DNA from: Rhodovarius lipocyclicus
GTDB taxonomy: Bacteria > Pseudomonadota > Alphaproteobacteria > Acetobacterales > Acetobacteraceae
DNA: 64,000 bases
NCBI RefSeq assembly: GCF_009900765.1
Contig: NZ_JAAABL010000002.1
Coordinates: forward strand, 124,001-188,000
Direction: 5' to 3'
Part shown: positions 8,752 through 16,795 of the stretch, piece after piece
How positions within the stretch are numbered: position 1 is the stretch's first letter
How the letters are laid out: each line of letters starts with the position of its first letter
The notes under the pieces: generated by a model
What the model saw: only the letters and a program-made list of their open reading frames with translations
The model's database searches: none
Told to the model about the DNA's origin: nothing
Translations under genes and position numbers: made by a program

Positions 8752-9642
8752 ATGCTGGGCCGCATGCGCAGCTATCAATTCCTGACCCTGGACGTCTTCA
8801 CCACCACCCGGTTCGGCGGCAACCCGCTGGCGGTGTTCCCCGACGCGCGCGGCATGACCGACGCCGAGATGCAGGCGCTCGCCCGCGAGTTCAACTACAG
8901 CGAGACTACCTTCGTGCTGCCGCCGGCCCAGCCGGCGCATACGGCTCGCGTGCGCATCTTCACCCCCGCGGCCGAGATGCCCTTCGCCGGCCACCCCAAT
9001 GTGGGCACCGCCTGGGCGCTGGCCGAGCACGCGCGCTACGGCAAGCTGATCTTCGAGGAAATCGCCGGGCTGGTGCATGTGGAGCTGGCCCATGACGCCG
9101 CCGGCGCGCTGACGACCGCCACCATCGCCGCCCCCCAGCCGCTGACCACCTTCGAGCGCTACCCCGCCGAGGCGATCGCACCGCTGGCCGGCCTCGCTCC
9201 CGCCGATATCGTGACGGACCGCCACGCCCCCATCCGCGCCAGCGTGGGCAACCCCTTCCTGATCGCGGAGGTAACGCCGGAGGCGCTGGCCCGCGCCCGC
9301 CCGGATGCCACCGCCGCCCGCGCCCTGGCGGCGGCCAACCCGCATCTGAACGGCCGCGCCAGCCTGTATGTCTATGCCCAGGATGGGGCGCGCATCCGCA
9401 CCCGCATGTTCTCCCCGACCGTGGGCGAGGACCCCGCGACCGGCAGCGCCGCCACCCCGCTGGCCGCGCTGCTGCTGGCGCTGTCTGGCGAAAGCCGGGG
9501 CGCGTGGGAGATGGTGCAGGGCGTGGAGATGGGCCGCCCCAGCCTGCTGCTGACCACGGCGTATCAGGCGGGGGATGGCATCCGCGCCACGGTGGGCGGG
9601 GCCTGCGTGCCGGTGTTCACGGGGCAGGTCGGGCTGGACTGA
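8752..9642 (+). CDS. PhzF family isomerase/epimerase-like protein
   Basis: A 296-aa protein with the diaminopimelate-epimerase-like double fold of PhzF proteins: N-terminal YQFLTLDVFTTTRFGGNPLAV, catalytic-region Glu in FNYSETTFV, PFAGHPNVGTA, and C-terminal EDPATGSAATPLAA. PhzF isomerises a phenazine precursor, but most homologues, including probably this one, have unknown substrates. An ATG at 8764 is an alternative start; 8752 has CAGGCGG seven bases upstream. Its 3' end overlaps the convergent AraC-type gene by 26 bp. Confidence 0.92.
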   Translation: MLGRMRSYQFLTLDVFTTTRFGGNPLAVFPDARGMTDAEMQALAREFNYSETTFVLPPAQPAHTARVRIFTPAAEMPFAGHPNVGTAWALAEHARYGKLIFEEIAGLVHVELAHDAAGALTTATIAAPQPLTTFERYPAEAIAPLAGLAPADIVTDRHAPIRASVGNPFLIAEVTPEALARARPDATAARALAAANPHLNGRASLYVYAQDGARIRTRMFSPTVGEDPATGSAATPLAALLLALSGESRGAWEMVQGVEMGRPSLLLTTAYQAGDGIRATVGGACVPVFTGQVGLD

Positions 9643-10441
9643 CACGCCGGCCGCGCGGCGTCACGCCGAAGGCCGCGCGATACGCGGCCCCGAAGGCCGG
9701 CGCGCTGGCATAGCCCACCCGCGCGGCGACCCGCGCGGGCGCCATCCCCTCCGCCAGCAGGGCCGAGGCCTCGGCCAGCCGCAGCGCCTGCCGCCAGGCC
9801 GCGAAGGACAGGCCGGTGTCGCGCGGGAACAGCCGCGCCAGGGTGCGGGCGCTGGCACCCACGGCCTCGCCCCAGCCTTCCAGCGTGCGGGTATCGGCGG
9901 GGTTGGCGCGCAGGGCCTCCGCCAGACGGCGCAGCCGGGCGTCCCGCGGGGCGGGCACGCCCAGCGGCAGGGTGGCCGCGCCTGCGATCTCATCCAGGAT
10001 CAGCGCGGCCAGATGCGCGCCGCGCCCGGCCTCATCCCATTCCATCGGCATGGCGCAGGCGGCCAGGATCAGCTCCCGCAACAGGGGCTGCACCGGCAGG
10101 ACCGTGGCGGCGGGCGGGCCGGCGCGCGCCGCGTCTTCCCGCAGGAACAGCGCGCGCATGGCCACGGCACCGGCCATGCGCACCCGGTGCGGATGCCCCG
10201 CCGGCACCCACAGGGCGCGGTCGGCGGGCACCACATAATCCATCGCCTCCGTCTCCACCCGCATCGCGCCCCGGGTGGCATAGAGCAGCTGGGCGCGGGC
10301 GTGGTGATGCAGGCCGGTGTCGTGCCCGCCGGCATAATCGTGCGCATAGCCCGCCAGCGGCCGGTCCACAGCATCCTGGGGGATGTGCTTGCGGATCGCG
10401 GCTTGTCTTTCTGCCGACAGGGTTTGGCCGGACGACGCCAT
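9617..10441 (-). CDS. AraC family transcriptional regulator with N-terminal cupin
   Basis: 274 residues. The N-terminal part (GLHHHARAQLLYATRGAMRV ... VPADRALWVPAGHPH) is a cupin-like sensing domain; the C-terminal 100 residues hold the two helix-turn-helices, for example WGEAVGASARTLARLF and PARVAARVGYASAPAFGAAYR. This class often represses or activates the divergent efflux gene, and the MFS transporter starts only 41 bp away on the other strand, so it is the likely target. Ligand unknown. Confidence 0.9.
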   Translation of the reverse strand: MASSGQTLSAERQAAIRKHIPQDAVDRPLAGYAHDYAGGHDTGLHHHARAQLLYATRGAMRVETEAMDYVVPADRALWVPAGHPHRVRMAGAVAMRALFLREDAARAGPPAATVLPVQPLLRELILAACAMPMEWDEAGRGAHLAALILDEIAGAATLPLGVPAPRDARLRRLAEALRANPADTRTLEGWGEAVGASARTLARLFPRDTGLSFAAWRQALRLAEASALLAEGMAPARVAARVGYASAPAFGAAYRAAFGVTPRGRRVSPARPAP

Positions 10442-10482
10442 GCGGACAGGCTATACCACCCGGCAGAGAGGACCAACGCCCC

Positions 10483-11700
10483 ATGACGCCCGTCACCCGC
10501 CAGGTGGTGTTCATCAACGCCGCCCACACCATCACGCATTACGCCCTGCTGATCCTGGCCACGGCCAGCCTGGCCATGGTGTATCAGGAACCCGACCTGT
10601 TCGGCGCCGACTACGGCCCCGTCATCACCATGGGCACGGCCATGTTCGTCGTCTATGGCGCGCTGGCGCTGCCCATGGGCTGGCTGCAGGCGCGGCTGGG
10701 GCGCAAGGCGCTGATGGTCGCCTTCTATTTCGGCGCCGGAGCGGGAATGGTGCTGGCCGGCCTCGCGCAGTCCGCCTGGATGCTGGGGTTGTGGCTGGGC
10801 GTGATGGGGGCGTTCCTGGCCATTTATCACCCGATCGGCACCGCCATCATCGCCGAATGCGGCGGCGACCGCGTGGGCCGCGCCATGGGCATCAACGGCG
10901 TGTTCGGCAATCTGGGCGTGGCGCTGGCCCCGCTCGTCACCGGGCTGCTGGCCGCGCAGTTCGGCTGGCGCCTGGCCTTCATCCTGCCCGGCCTGTGCTG
11001 CGCCGCCATCGGCGTGCTGTATGCGCGGGAGCCCGCCTTCGACGGCACGCGCCTGCCGGGCGCCAAGCCCTTTCCGCAGATCCCGGCCCCGGTGGTGCGG
11101 CGCGCGGTGATGGTGCTGCTGGCGCTGGGGGCCACCAGCGGGCTGGTGTTCAACGCCTTCACCCTGCTGGTGCCCAAGCTGATGGAGGAACGCCTGGCGA
11201 CCTCCCCGGACCTGCTGCCGCTGATCGCGCTGCTGGCCTTCGCCGCCACCATCTGCGGCGGCATCACCCAGTTCACCGTGGGCAGCATGATCGACCGCCG
11301 CACCCTGAAGGGCGTGTTCATGCCCCTGGCCCTGATGCTGGTGCCGGGGCTGCTGGCGCTGTCCTTCCTGCAAGGCTGGGTGGTGCTGCCCGTCTCGGCC
11401 ATGGTCGCGGCCGCCATCTTCGGCCAGGTGACGGTGAACGAGACGATGATGGCCCGCTACATCGCGCCGCCGCTGCGCGCGAAGCTGTATTCCGTCCGCT
11501 TCACCGTGGGCTTCATGGGCGCGGCCCTGGCCTCGCCGCTGATCGGCACGCTGCACCAGGCCACCGGCAGCCTGGCCGTGACCATGCTGGTGCTGGGCGG
11601 GATCAGCATGATCACGCTCGCCTGCGCGCTGGCCTTCCCGAACCGCGAGGAGGAGCTGAAGCCCGAGCTCTGGGCCCGGCAGGTGGCGCCGGCGGAGTGA
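10483..11700 (+). CDS. MFS transporter
   Basis: A 405-aa major facilitator with about 12 hydrophobic helices. The loop between helices 2 and 3 carries the MFS motif A variant GWLQARLGRKALM, and ERLATSPDLL lies in the central loop. The N-terminus begins directly with a helix (VFINAAHTITHYALLILA), a form seen in MFS proteins related to fosmidomycin/arabinose efflux. Substrate unknown. Divergent from the AraC-type regulator; ends at a strong hairpin. Confidence 0.9.
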   Translation: MTPVTRQVVFINAAHTITHYALLILATASLAMVYQEPDLFGADYGPVITMGTAMFVVYGALALPMGWLQARLGRKALMVAFYFGAGAGMVLAGLAQSAWMLGLWLGVMGAFLAIYHPIGTAIIAECGGDRVGRAMGINGVFGNLGVALAPLVTGLLAAQFGWRLAFILPGLCCAAIGVLYAREPAFDGTRLPGAKPFPQIPAPVVRRAVMVLLALGATSGLVFNAFTLLVPKLMEERLATSPDLLPLIALLAFAATICGGITQFTVGSMIDRRTLKGVFMPLALMLVPGLLALSFLQGWVVLPVSAMVAAAIFGQVTVNETMMARYIAPPLRAKLYSVRFTVGFMGAALASPLIGTLHQATGSLAVTMLVLGGISMITLACALAFPNREEELKPELWARQVAPAE

Positions 11701-11707
11701 GGATGGT

Positions 11708-11732
11708 TCCGGGAGGACAGAGCCCTCCCGGA
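11708..11732. terminator. Hairpin between the convergent MFS and PLP-enzyme genes
   Basis: TCCGGGAGG (11708-11716) and CCTCCCGGA (11724-11732) form a 9-bp stem with a 7-nt loop, 7 bp after the MFS stop and 8 bp from the end of the opposite gene; probably bidirectional. Confidence 0.6.
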
Positions 11733-11739
11733 GCGCCCT

Positions 11740-12843
11740 TCAGGCCATCGCCCCCCGGGCGGCCACCGGCCACAGGCATTCCACCCGCCCCTTGCGCACG
11801 CCCACATACCAGTCGTAGCGGTCCACGGTCGGGTCGCAATGGCCGGGGGTCAGGCGCAGCTTCTCGCCCAGGTCGGGGCGGGTGCCGTCGCGCACTTCCA
11901 GCTTGCCGTGCTCGTCGGAGGCCCCGGCATAGACCAGCCCCGGCCGTTCCCACACCAGCGGCATGCCGCTGTCCACCGAGACCGCCTTGTGCCCCGCATC
12001 CAGCACCGCCACCCCATCGGTGGCCGTGCTCATCACGGTCGAGAGCACGAACAGTGCCTGCTGGAACGGCGGCGCGTCCTCGTTGCGGGCATAGTCGGCA
12101 TCCATGAAGGCGTAGGAGCCCGCCTGGATTTCCGTATAGACGCCGCTCGCGGCCTCATGCCGGAAGGTGCCGGTGCCGGCGCCGCCCACGATGGGGCAGG
12201 CCAGGCCGCGCTGGCGCAGCTGTTCCACCGTGCGGCGGCTGGCGTCCACCGCGGCCTGGATGGCGGCGGCGCGTTCCTCGGGCGGGCGGATGTGCTGGGC
12301 GCGGCCGTGATAGGCCTGCAGCCCGCCGAAGATCAGGTGCCTGGAGCCCGCGATGCGCTCGGCCAGCGCCACGGCCGGCGGGCCGGCGGGCACCCCGGCG
12401 CGGCCCATGCCCACGTCGATTTCCACCAGCACCTTCATGCGGCGGCCGGCCGCGGCGGCGGCGTCCTCGATCGCCGCGATCTGGCGCTCGTCATCCACGC
12501 ACAGCCCGACCTCCGCGATGCCGGCCAGCGCAACCAGCCGGGCCAGCTTGCGCGCGCCCACCACCTCATTCGTCACCAGAACATCATGGATGCCGCCCCA
12601 GGCCAGGATTTCGGCCTCGGCCACCTTCTGCACGCATTGGCCGACCGCGCCGCGCGCGATCTGCTGCTTCGCAACCACCGGGGATTTATGGGTTTTCGCG
12701 TGGGCGCGCAGCTTCGTGCCCGTGGGGGCCAGGGCAGCGGCCATGGCGTCCAGATTGGCCTCGAAGGCGTCCAGGTCCAGAACCAGGGCGGGGGTGTCGA
12801 TTTCCTGCTCATGCATGCCGGGTTCTGCGGGCGGTGACTGCAT
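11740..12843 (-). CDS. DSD1-like PLP enzyme (D-threonine aldolase / D-serine dehydratase fold)
   Basis: A 367-aa fold-type III PLP protein. LRAHAKTHKSP near residue 50 contains the PLP lysine in the KTHK motif; GGAGTGTF binds the cofactor phosphate; PGHCDPT near the C-terminus supplies an H-x-D pair matching the divalent-metal site of D-threonine aldolases. The reaction is therefore probably retro-aldol cleavage or dehydration of a D-3-hydroxyamino acid; the exact substrate cannot be read. Start at 12843 is chosen for its GAAGGAGAG ribosome site; an internal ATG at 12816 lacks one. Divergent from a flavin amine oxidase 34 bp away. Confidence 0.88.
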   Translation of the reverse strand: MQSPPAEPGMHEQEIDTPALVLDLDAFEANLDAMAAALAPTGTKLRAHAKTHKSPVVAKQQIARGAVGQCVQKVAEAEILAWGGIHDVLVTNEVVGARKLARLVALAGIAEVGLCVDDERQIAAIEDAAAAAGRRMKVLVEIDVGMGRAGVPAGPPAVALAERIAGSRHLIFGGLQAYHGRAQHIRPPEERAAAIQAAVDASRRTVEQLRQRGLACPIVGGAGTGTFRHEAASGVYTEIQAGSYAFMDADYARNEDAPPFQQALFVLSTVMSTATDGVAVLDAGHKAVSVDSGMPLVWERPGLVYAGASDEHGKLEVRDGTRPDLGEKLRLTPGHCDPTVDRYDWYVGVRKGRVECLWPVAARGAMA

Positions 12844-12877
12844 CGCTACTCTCCTTCGGATGCGGCAAACTGCACCG

Positions 12878-14077
12878 ATGTTCCCCAGTGATCCAGAGGT
12901 GCTCATCATCGGCGCGGGGGCGGCGGGCATCGCCGCGGCCCGGGCCCTGCGCGCGAAAGGCACCAGCTGCCTGGTGCTGGAGGGCGGGCCGCGCCCGGGC
13001 GGGCGGGCCCACACCTGCACCACGCTCGGCGCGCCCTTCGACCACGGCGCCACCTGGCTGCACGCCGCCGGCCGCAACCCGATGACGCCCCTGGCCCAGG
13101 GCGCGATGAACCATGACGAGGTGCGGGAGCGCCATGTCTGGCTCGGCACCCGCTGGGCGGATGGCGCCGAACTGGCCGCCATCGCCGCCGCCGAGGACCG
13201 TTTCGAGGCCGCGCTGGAGGCCGCCCGCACCCAACCCGACCGCCCGGTCTCCGAGATCGCGCCGCGCGGCGGCCCCTGGGACGAGACGGTCATCCATTGG
13301 CTCTGCACCCAGATCCAGGCGCGGGAGGCCGAGTATCTCTCGGCCCACGACCAGGCCGACAACGCGCTGGAGGGGCCGAACCTGCTGCTGCCCGGCGGCA
13401 TCGGCGCGCTGGTGGCCGGGCTTGCCCAGGGCCTGCCGATTCGCCTGAACAGCCGGGTGGAGCGGCTGGACTGGTCCGGCCCCGGCGTGGTGGCGGAGGG
13501 CGCCTTCGGCCGCATCCGCGCGGCGCGGGCCATCGTGACGGTTTCCACCGGGGTGCTGGCGGCGGGCGGCATCCGCTTCACGCCCGAGCTGCCGGCCGGC
13601 CATCAGCAGGCCATCCATGACCTGCCCATGGCGCTGCTGACGAAATTCGCCTTCCGTTGCCAGGATCGCCTGGGCATCCCGCCCTTCCACACCCTGCGCC
13701 GGGCCGCGATGCCCGGCCGGGCGGGGCCGATGGGCTTCATCCTGTGGCCGTTCGGGCGGGACCACCTGTTCGGCTTCGTGGGCGGCGAGCAGGCCTGGGC
13801 GCTGTCCCGCCAGTCGCCGGAAGACACGTTGCGCGCGGCGCGGGCGGAACTCGAATCCATCCTGGGCCCGGTGCCGCTGGGGCAGGCGCTGGTGACGGGC
13901 TGGGGCACGGACCCGCTGTTCCTGGGCAGCTACAGCCAGGCGCGGCCCGGAGGGGCGGGGGCGCGGGCGGTACTGCGCCAGCCGCTGGGCCCGCTGCGCT
14001 TCGCGGGGGAAGCCACGGCGTTGGGCCTGGCGGGCACCGTCGGCGGCGCCTGGGCAGAGGGGGAGGCGGCGGCCTAA
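12878..14077 (+). CDS. FAD-dependent flavin amine oxidase family protein
   Basis: About 399 residues. VLIIGAGAAGIAAARAL near the N-terminus is the dinucleotide-binding GxGxxG fold, followed by LEGGPRPGGRA and later LRFAGEATALGLAGTVGGA, the C-terminal FAD-binding motif of monoamine-oxidase-like proteins. It should oxidise an amine or amino acid to an imine with O2 or a quinone as acceptor. Start 12878 is chosen by alignment of the FAD motif; 12860 (6 residues longer) is possible and neither has a clear ribosome site. Divergent from a D-amino-acid PLP enzyme; the two may serve one pathway. Confidence 0.85.
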   Translation: MFPSDPEVLIIGAGAAGIAAARALRAKGTSCLVLEGGPRPGGRAHTCTTLGAPFDHGATWLHAAGRNPMTPLAQGAMNHDEVRERHVWLGTRWADGAELAAIAAAEDRFEAALEAARTQPDRPVSEIAPRGGPWDETVIHWLCTQIQAREAEYLSAHDQADNALEGPNLLLPGGIGALVAGLAQGLPIRLNSRVERLDWSGPGVVAEGAFGRIRAARAIVTVSTGVLAAGGIRFTPELPAGHQQAIHDLPMALLTKFAFRCQDRLGIPPFHTLRRAAMPGRAGPMGFILWPFGRDHLFGFVGGEQAWALSRQSPEDTLRAARAELESILGPVPLGQALVTGWGTDPLFLGSYSQARPGGAGARAVLRQPLGPLRFAGEATALGLAGTVGGAWAEGEAAA

Positions 14078-14463
14078 ACCCCGAACCAGCCATAGAGGCG
14101 GGCGAGGGGCGGCCAGGCCTCGGCCAGCGGGGCGTGGAACACGAACAGCCCCGCCACCCCGCCCAGCACCAGCAGGACCGACCCCGCCCAGGCCAGGGGC
14201 AAGGCCAGCCCCGGGCCGGGTACCGGTTCGGCGCTGGGAGTGGGGCGCGCGTCGGGCTCGGCCGCCAGTGGGGGAGGGGCCTCGGGTTCCGGCGGCGCGG
14301 ACGGCGTGGTTTGCGACTCGGCGGCGAGTTCCTCCGCCGGGGGGGCCTCCGGCTCGAACCACCATTCATGGGCGCATTTGGCGCAGCGCATCTGGCGGCC
14401 GGCCCCGATCAGATGATCGGGCACCTGATAGGTGGCGGCGCAGGCTGGGCAGGCAATCAGCAT
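14074..14463 (-). CDS. MJ0042 zinc-ribbon membrane protein
   Basis: A 129-aa protein that starts with a zinc ribbon: CPACAATYQVPD and, about 20 residues later, MRCAKCAHEWWF (two CxxC pairs). A Pro/Glu/Ala-rich linker follows, then one transmembrane helix (LALPLAWAGSVLLVLGGVAG) near residue 100. Proteins of this kind sit next to ftsEX in many alphaproteobacteria; the role is unknown. Divergent from ftsE; its stop codon overlaps the stop of the flavin oxidase by 4 bp (CTAA). Confidence 0.85.
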   Translation of the reverse strand: MLIACPACAATYQVPDHLIGAGRQMRCAKCAHEWWFEPEAPPAEELAAESQTTPSAPPEPEAPPPLAAEPDARPTPSAEPVPGPGLALPLAWAGSVLLVLGGVAGLFVFHAPLAEAWPPLARLYGWFGV

Positions 14464-14589
14464 CGGGACCCTATGTGCAGTCAGTTTCCATGCCGGGGCA
14501 AGCCGGTCTGTGCGGTGCAACCGCCGGTTGGCCCGCGCTTGCCGCCGTCATGGCTTGGCGAATGCGGCCCCCGGCTGGCACAAGGGGGC

Positions 14590-15252
14590 ATGGTGCGCCT
14601 CGAGGACATAACACTCAGCTACCGCCGCGGGGAAAATCCAGCCCTGGCCGGGCTGAGCTGCACGCTGGAGGCCGGCAGCTTCACCTGGCTGATGGGCGCC
14701 TCGGGGGCGGGGAAATCCTCGCTGCTGAAGCTGCTGCAACTGTCAGTGCGGCCCAGCGCCGGCAAGCTGTTCGTCATGGGCGCGCCGATCCACAGCGCCC
14801 GCCGCCAGGCCCTGCCGGGGCTGCGCCGGCGCATCGGCATCGTGTTCCAGGATTTCCGCCTGCTGCCGCACCTGTCGGTGCTGGAAAATGTCGCCCTGCC
14901 GCTGCGCATCGCCGGAAGGCGGGAGGCCCAGCTGATGGCCGACGCGCAGGAGATGCTGCGCTGGGTCGGCCTCGGCCACCGGATGGAGGCCCGGCCCGAG
15001 GCGCTGTCGGGTGGCGAGCAGCAGCGCGTGGCCCTGGCCCGCGCGGTCGTCGCCCGCCCCGCCTTGCTGCTGGCCGACGAGCCCACCAGCCATCTGGACG
15101 AGGCCCAGGCCCGCCGCGTCGTCTCTCTGTTGCAGGAGATGCACCGGATGGGCACCACCGTGGTCGTCGCCACCCACAGTGCCGCGATGACCGAGGAACA
15201 CCCCGCCCCCATCCTGCGGCTGGAGCACGGGAGGCTGCTGTCCCATGGCTAA
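14590..15252 (+). CDS. ftsE: Cell division ATP-binding protein FtsE
   Basis: 220-aa ABC ATPase. Walker A GASGAGKSS, Q-loop VFQDFRLLPHLSV, signature LSGGEQQRVALARA and Walker B LLLADEPTSHLDE are all intact. The spacing and the RLLPHLSVLENV stretch are typical of FtsE, which with FtsX activates peptidoglycan hydrolases at the septum. Start at the ATG preceded by AAGGGGG. Its end overlaps ftsX by 8 bp, so they are translationally coupled. Confidence 0.93.
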   Translation: MVRLEDITLSYRRGENPALAGLSCTLEAGSFTWLMGASGAGKSSLLKLLQLSVRPSAGKLFVMGAPIHSARRQALPGLRRRIGIVFQDFRLLPHLSVLENVALPLRIAGRREAQLMADAQEMLRWVGLGHRMEARPEALSGGEQQRVALARAVVARPALLLADEPTSHLDEAQARRVVSLLQEMHRMGTTVVVATHSAAMTEEHPAPILRLEHGRLLSHG

Positions 15253-16087
15253 GCGCACGCCTGCCCGTGCCAAGGATCCGCTTGGCCTGCGCCGTGCCGT
15301 CTCCGGCTGGCTGCTGCCGGGCCTCGTCGCCGCCATGGCGCTGCTGGCCGCCATCGCGCTGGGCGGGGCCGAGGCCGCGGAGGCCCTGGCCCGCCGCTGG
15401 GAAGGCGGCGCGGCCGCCGCCATGCTGGTGCAGTTGCCCCAGGGCTCCGACCCCGCGCCGGCCGCCCAGCAGCTGGCCGCCATCCCCGGCGTGGCCGAGG
15501 CCACGGCGATGGACCAGGCCCGGCTTTCCGCCCTGCTGCACCCCTGGCTGGGCGATGCCACCGGCCTGCCGCTGCCGGCGATGGTGGAACTGCGCCTGAC
15601 CAGCACCCGCCAGGCCGAGGCCGTGCAGCAGGCTATCGCGGAGATGTTGCCGGGGGCGGCGGTCGAGGCGCATGGCGTCTGGGTCGCGCGGCTGTCGGCG
15701 CTGGCGCGCAGCCTGCAGGCGATGGCCTGGCTGACGCTGGCGCTGGTGGGCGGCCTGGCCGCCGCCATCATCGCGGTGGCCACCCGCGCGGGCATCGCCG
15801 CCCGGCGGGATACCATCACCATCCTGCACGACATGGGCGCCACCGATGGCGCGATCTCCCGCCGGTTCGCGGGGCGGGTGGCGTGGCTGGCGGGGTGCGG
15901 CGCCTGCTGCGGCCTGGCGGTGGCGCTGCCGCTGCTGTTCGGGCTGGGGCAGTTGGCCTCTCCCCTGCTGGGCGGAGGGCTGGAAATGCCCTGGCCCGCC
16001 CTGGCGACGCTGGTGCCCGGTGCCGCGCTGATTGCCTGGGTCACGGCGCAGAGCGCCGTGCGGATGTGGTTGAAAAGGCTTCCCTGA
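15245..16087 (+). CDS. ftsX: Cell division protein FtsX
   Basis: 280 residues with four predicted membrane helices: one near residues 22-42, then an extracytoplasmic domain, then three from about 155 to the end. The ending LPGAALIAWVTAQSAVRMWLKRLP fits the family, and DTITILHDMGATDGAI is the cytoplasmic loop usual in FtsX. Partner of FtsE in transducing ATP hydrolysis to periplasmic amidase activators. Short for the family but typical of alphaproteobacteria. The next gene begins immediately after its stop. Confidence 0.9.
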   Translation: MAKRTPARAKDPLGLRRAVSGWLLPGLVAAMALLAAIALGGAEAAEALARRWEGGAAAAMLVQLPQGSDPAPAAQQLAAIPGVAEATAMDQARLSALLHPWLGDATGLPLPAMVELRLTSTRQAEAVQQAIAEMLPGAAVEAHGVWVARLSALARSLQAMAWLTLALVGGLAAAIIAVATRAGIAARRDTITILHDMGATDGAISRRFAGRVAWLAGCGACCGLAVALPLLFGLGQLASPLLGGGLEMPWPALATLVPGAALIAWVTAQSAVRMWLKRLP

Positions 16088-16795
16088 ATGCTGTTGCTGC
16101 GGTCCATCCTGTTCAATATCGCTTTCTTCGGGGCGACCACGGTGCTGTGCCTGGCCTCGCTGCCGCTGATGCTGGTGCGGCGCCAGGCCTTCATGGGCAT
16201 GCTGGCCTTCTATGGCCGGCTGGTGGAGGGGCTGCTGGCCACCATCTGCGGCCTGCGCGTGCGGGTGCTGGGGATGGAGAACCTGCCCCCCGGCGCGGTG
16301 CTGATCGCCAGCAAGCACCAATCCGCCTTCGACACCGTCTTCTGGCTCAGCCGCCTGCCGGACCCCTGTTATGTGCTGAAGGCCGAATTGCTGAAGATCC
16401 CGGTCTGGGGCTGGCTCGCGCGGCATTCGCGCATGGTCGCGGTGGACCGTTCGGCCGGTGCCAGCGCCCTGAAGCAGATGGTGCGCGATGCCGAGGCCGC
16501 GGTGGCCGAGGGCCGGCAGATCGTGATCTTCCCCGAAGGCACCCGCACCGCCCCTGGCGAGAAGCTGCCCTATCAGCCCGGCGTCGCGGCGCTGGCCAGC
16601 GCGCTGAAACTGCCCCTGGTGCCGGTGGCGACCGACAGCGGCCTGTTCTGGGGCAAGCGCGCCTTCGCCAAGCGGGGCGGCGTGCTGACGGTCTCGATCC
16701 TGCCGCCCATTCCCCCCGGCACGCCGCGCGCGGCCCTGATGCGCGGGCTGGAGGAAGCGATCGAGACCGAGACGGCGCGGCTGCTGAACGGCTAG
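16088..16795 (+). CDS. 1-acyl-sn-glycerol-3-phosphate acyltransferase (PlsC family)
   Basis: A 235-aa membrane acyltransferase. The catalytic block is a HxxxxD motif in KHQSAFDT, and the substrate-binding block is FPEGTRT, both at the expected spacing (about 75 residues apart). An N-terminal hydrophobic helix anchors it to the inner membrane. It should acylate lysophosphatidate to phosphatidate in phospholipid synthesis. It follows ftsX with no gap, a frequent alphaproteobacterial arrangement, and its stop codon shares 4 bp (CTAG) with the convergent GGDEF/EAL gene. Confidence 0.92.
   Translation: MLLLRSILFNIAFFGATTVLCLASLPLMLVRRQAFMGMLAFYGRLVEGLLATICGLRVRVLGMENLPPGAVLIASKHQSAFDTVFWLSRLPDPCYVLKAELLKIPVWGWLARHSRMVAVDRSAGASALKQMVRDAEAAVAEGRQIVIFPEGTRTAPGEKLPYQPGVAALASALKLPLVPVATDSGLFWGKRAFAKRGGVLTVSILPPIPPGTPRAALMRGLEEAIETETARLLNG

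Noticed and set aside
11740-13581. A 613-codon version of the PLP enzyme
   Set aside because: The 246-codon extension runs over the divergent flavin oxidase; GAAGGAGAG fixes the start at 12843.
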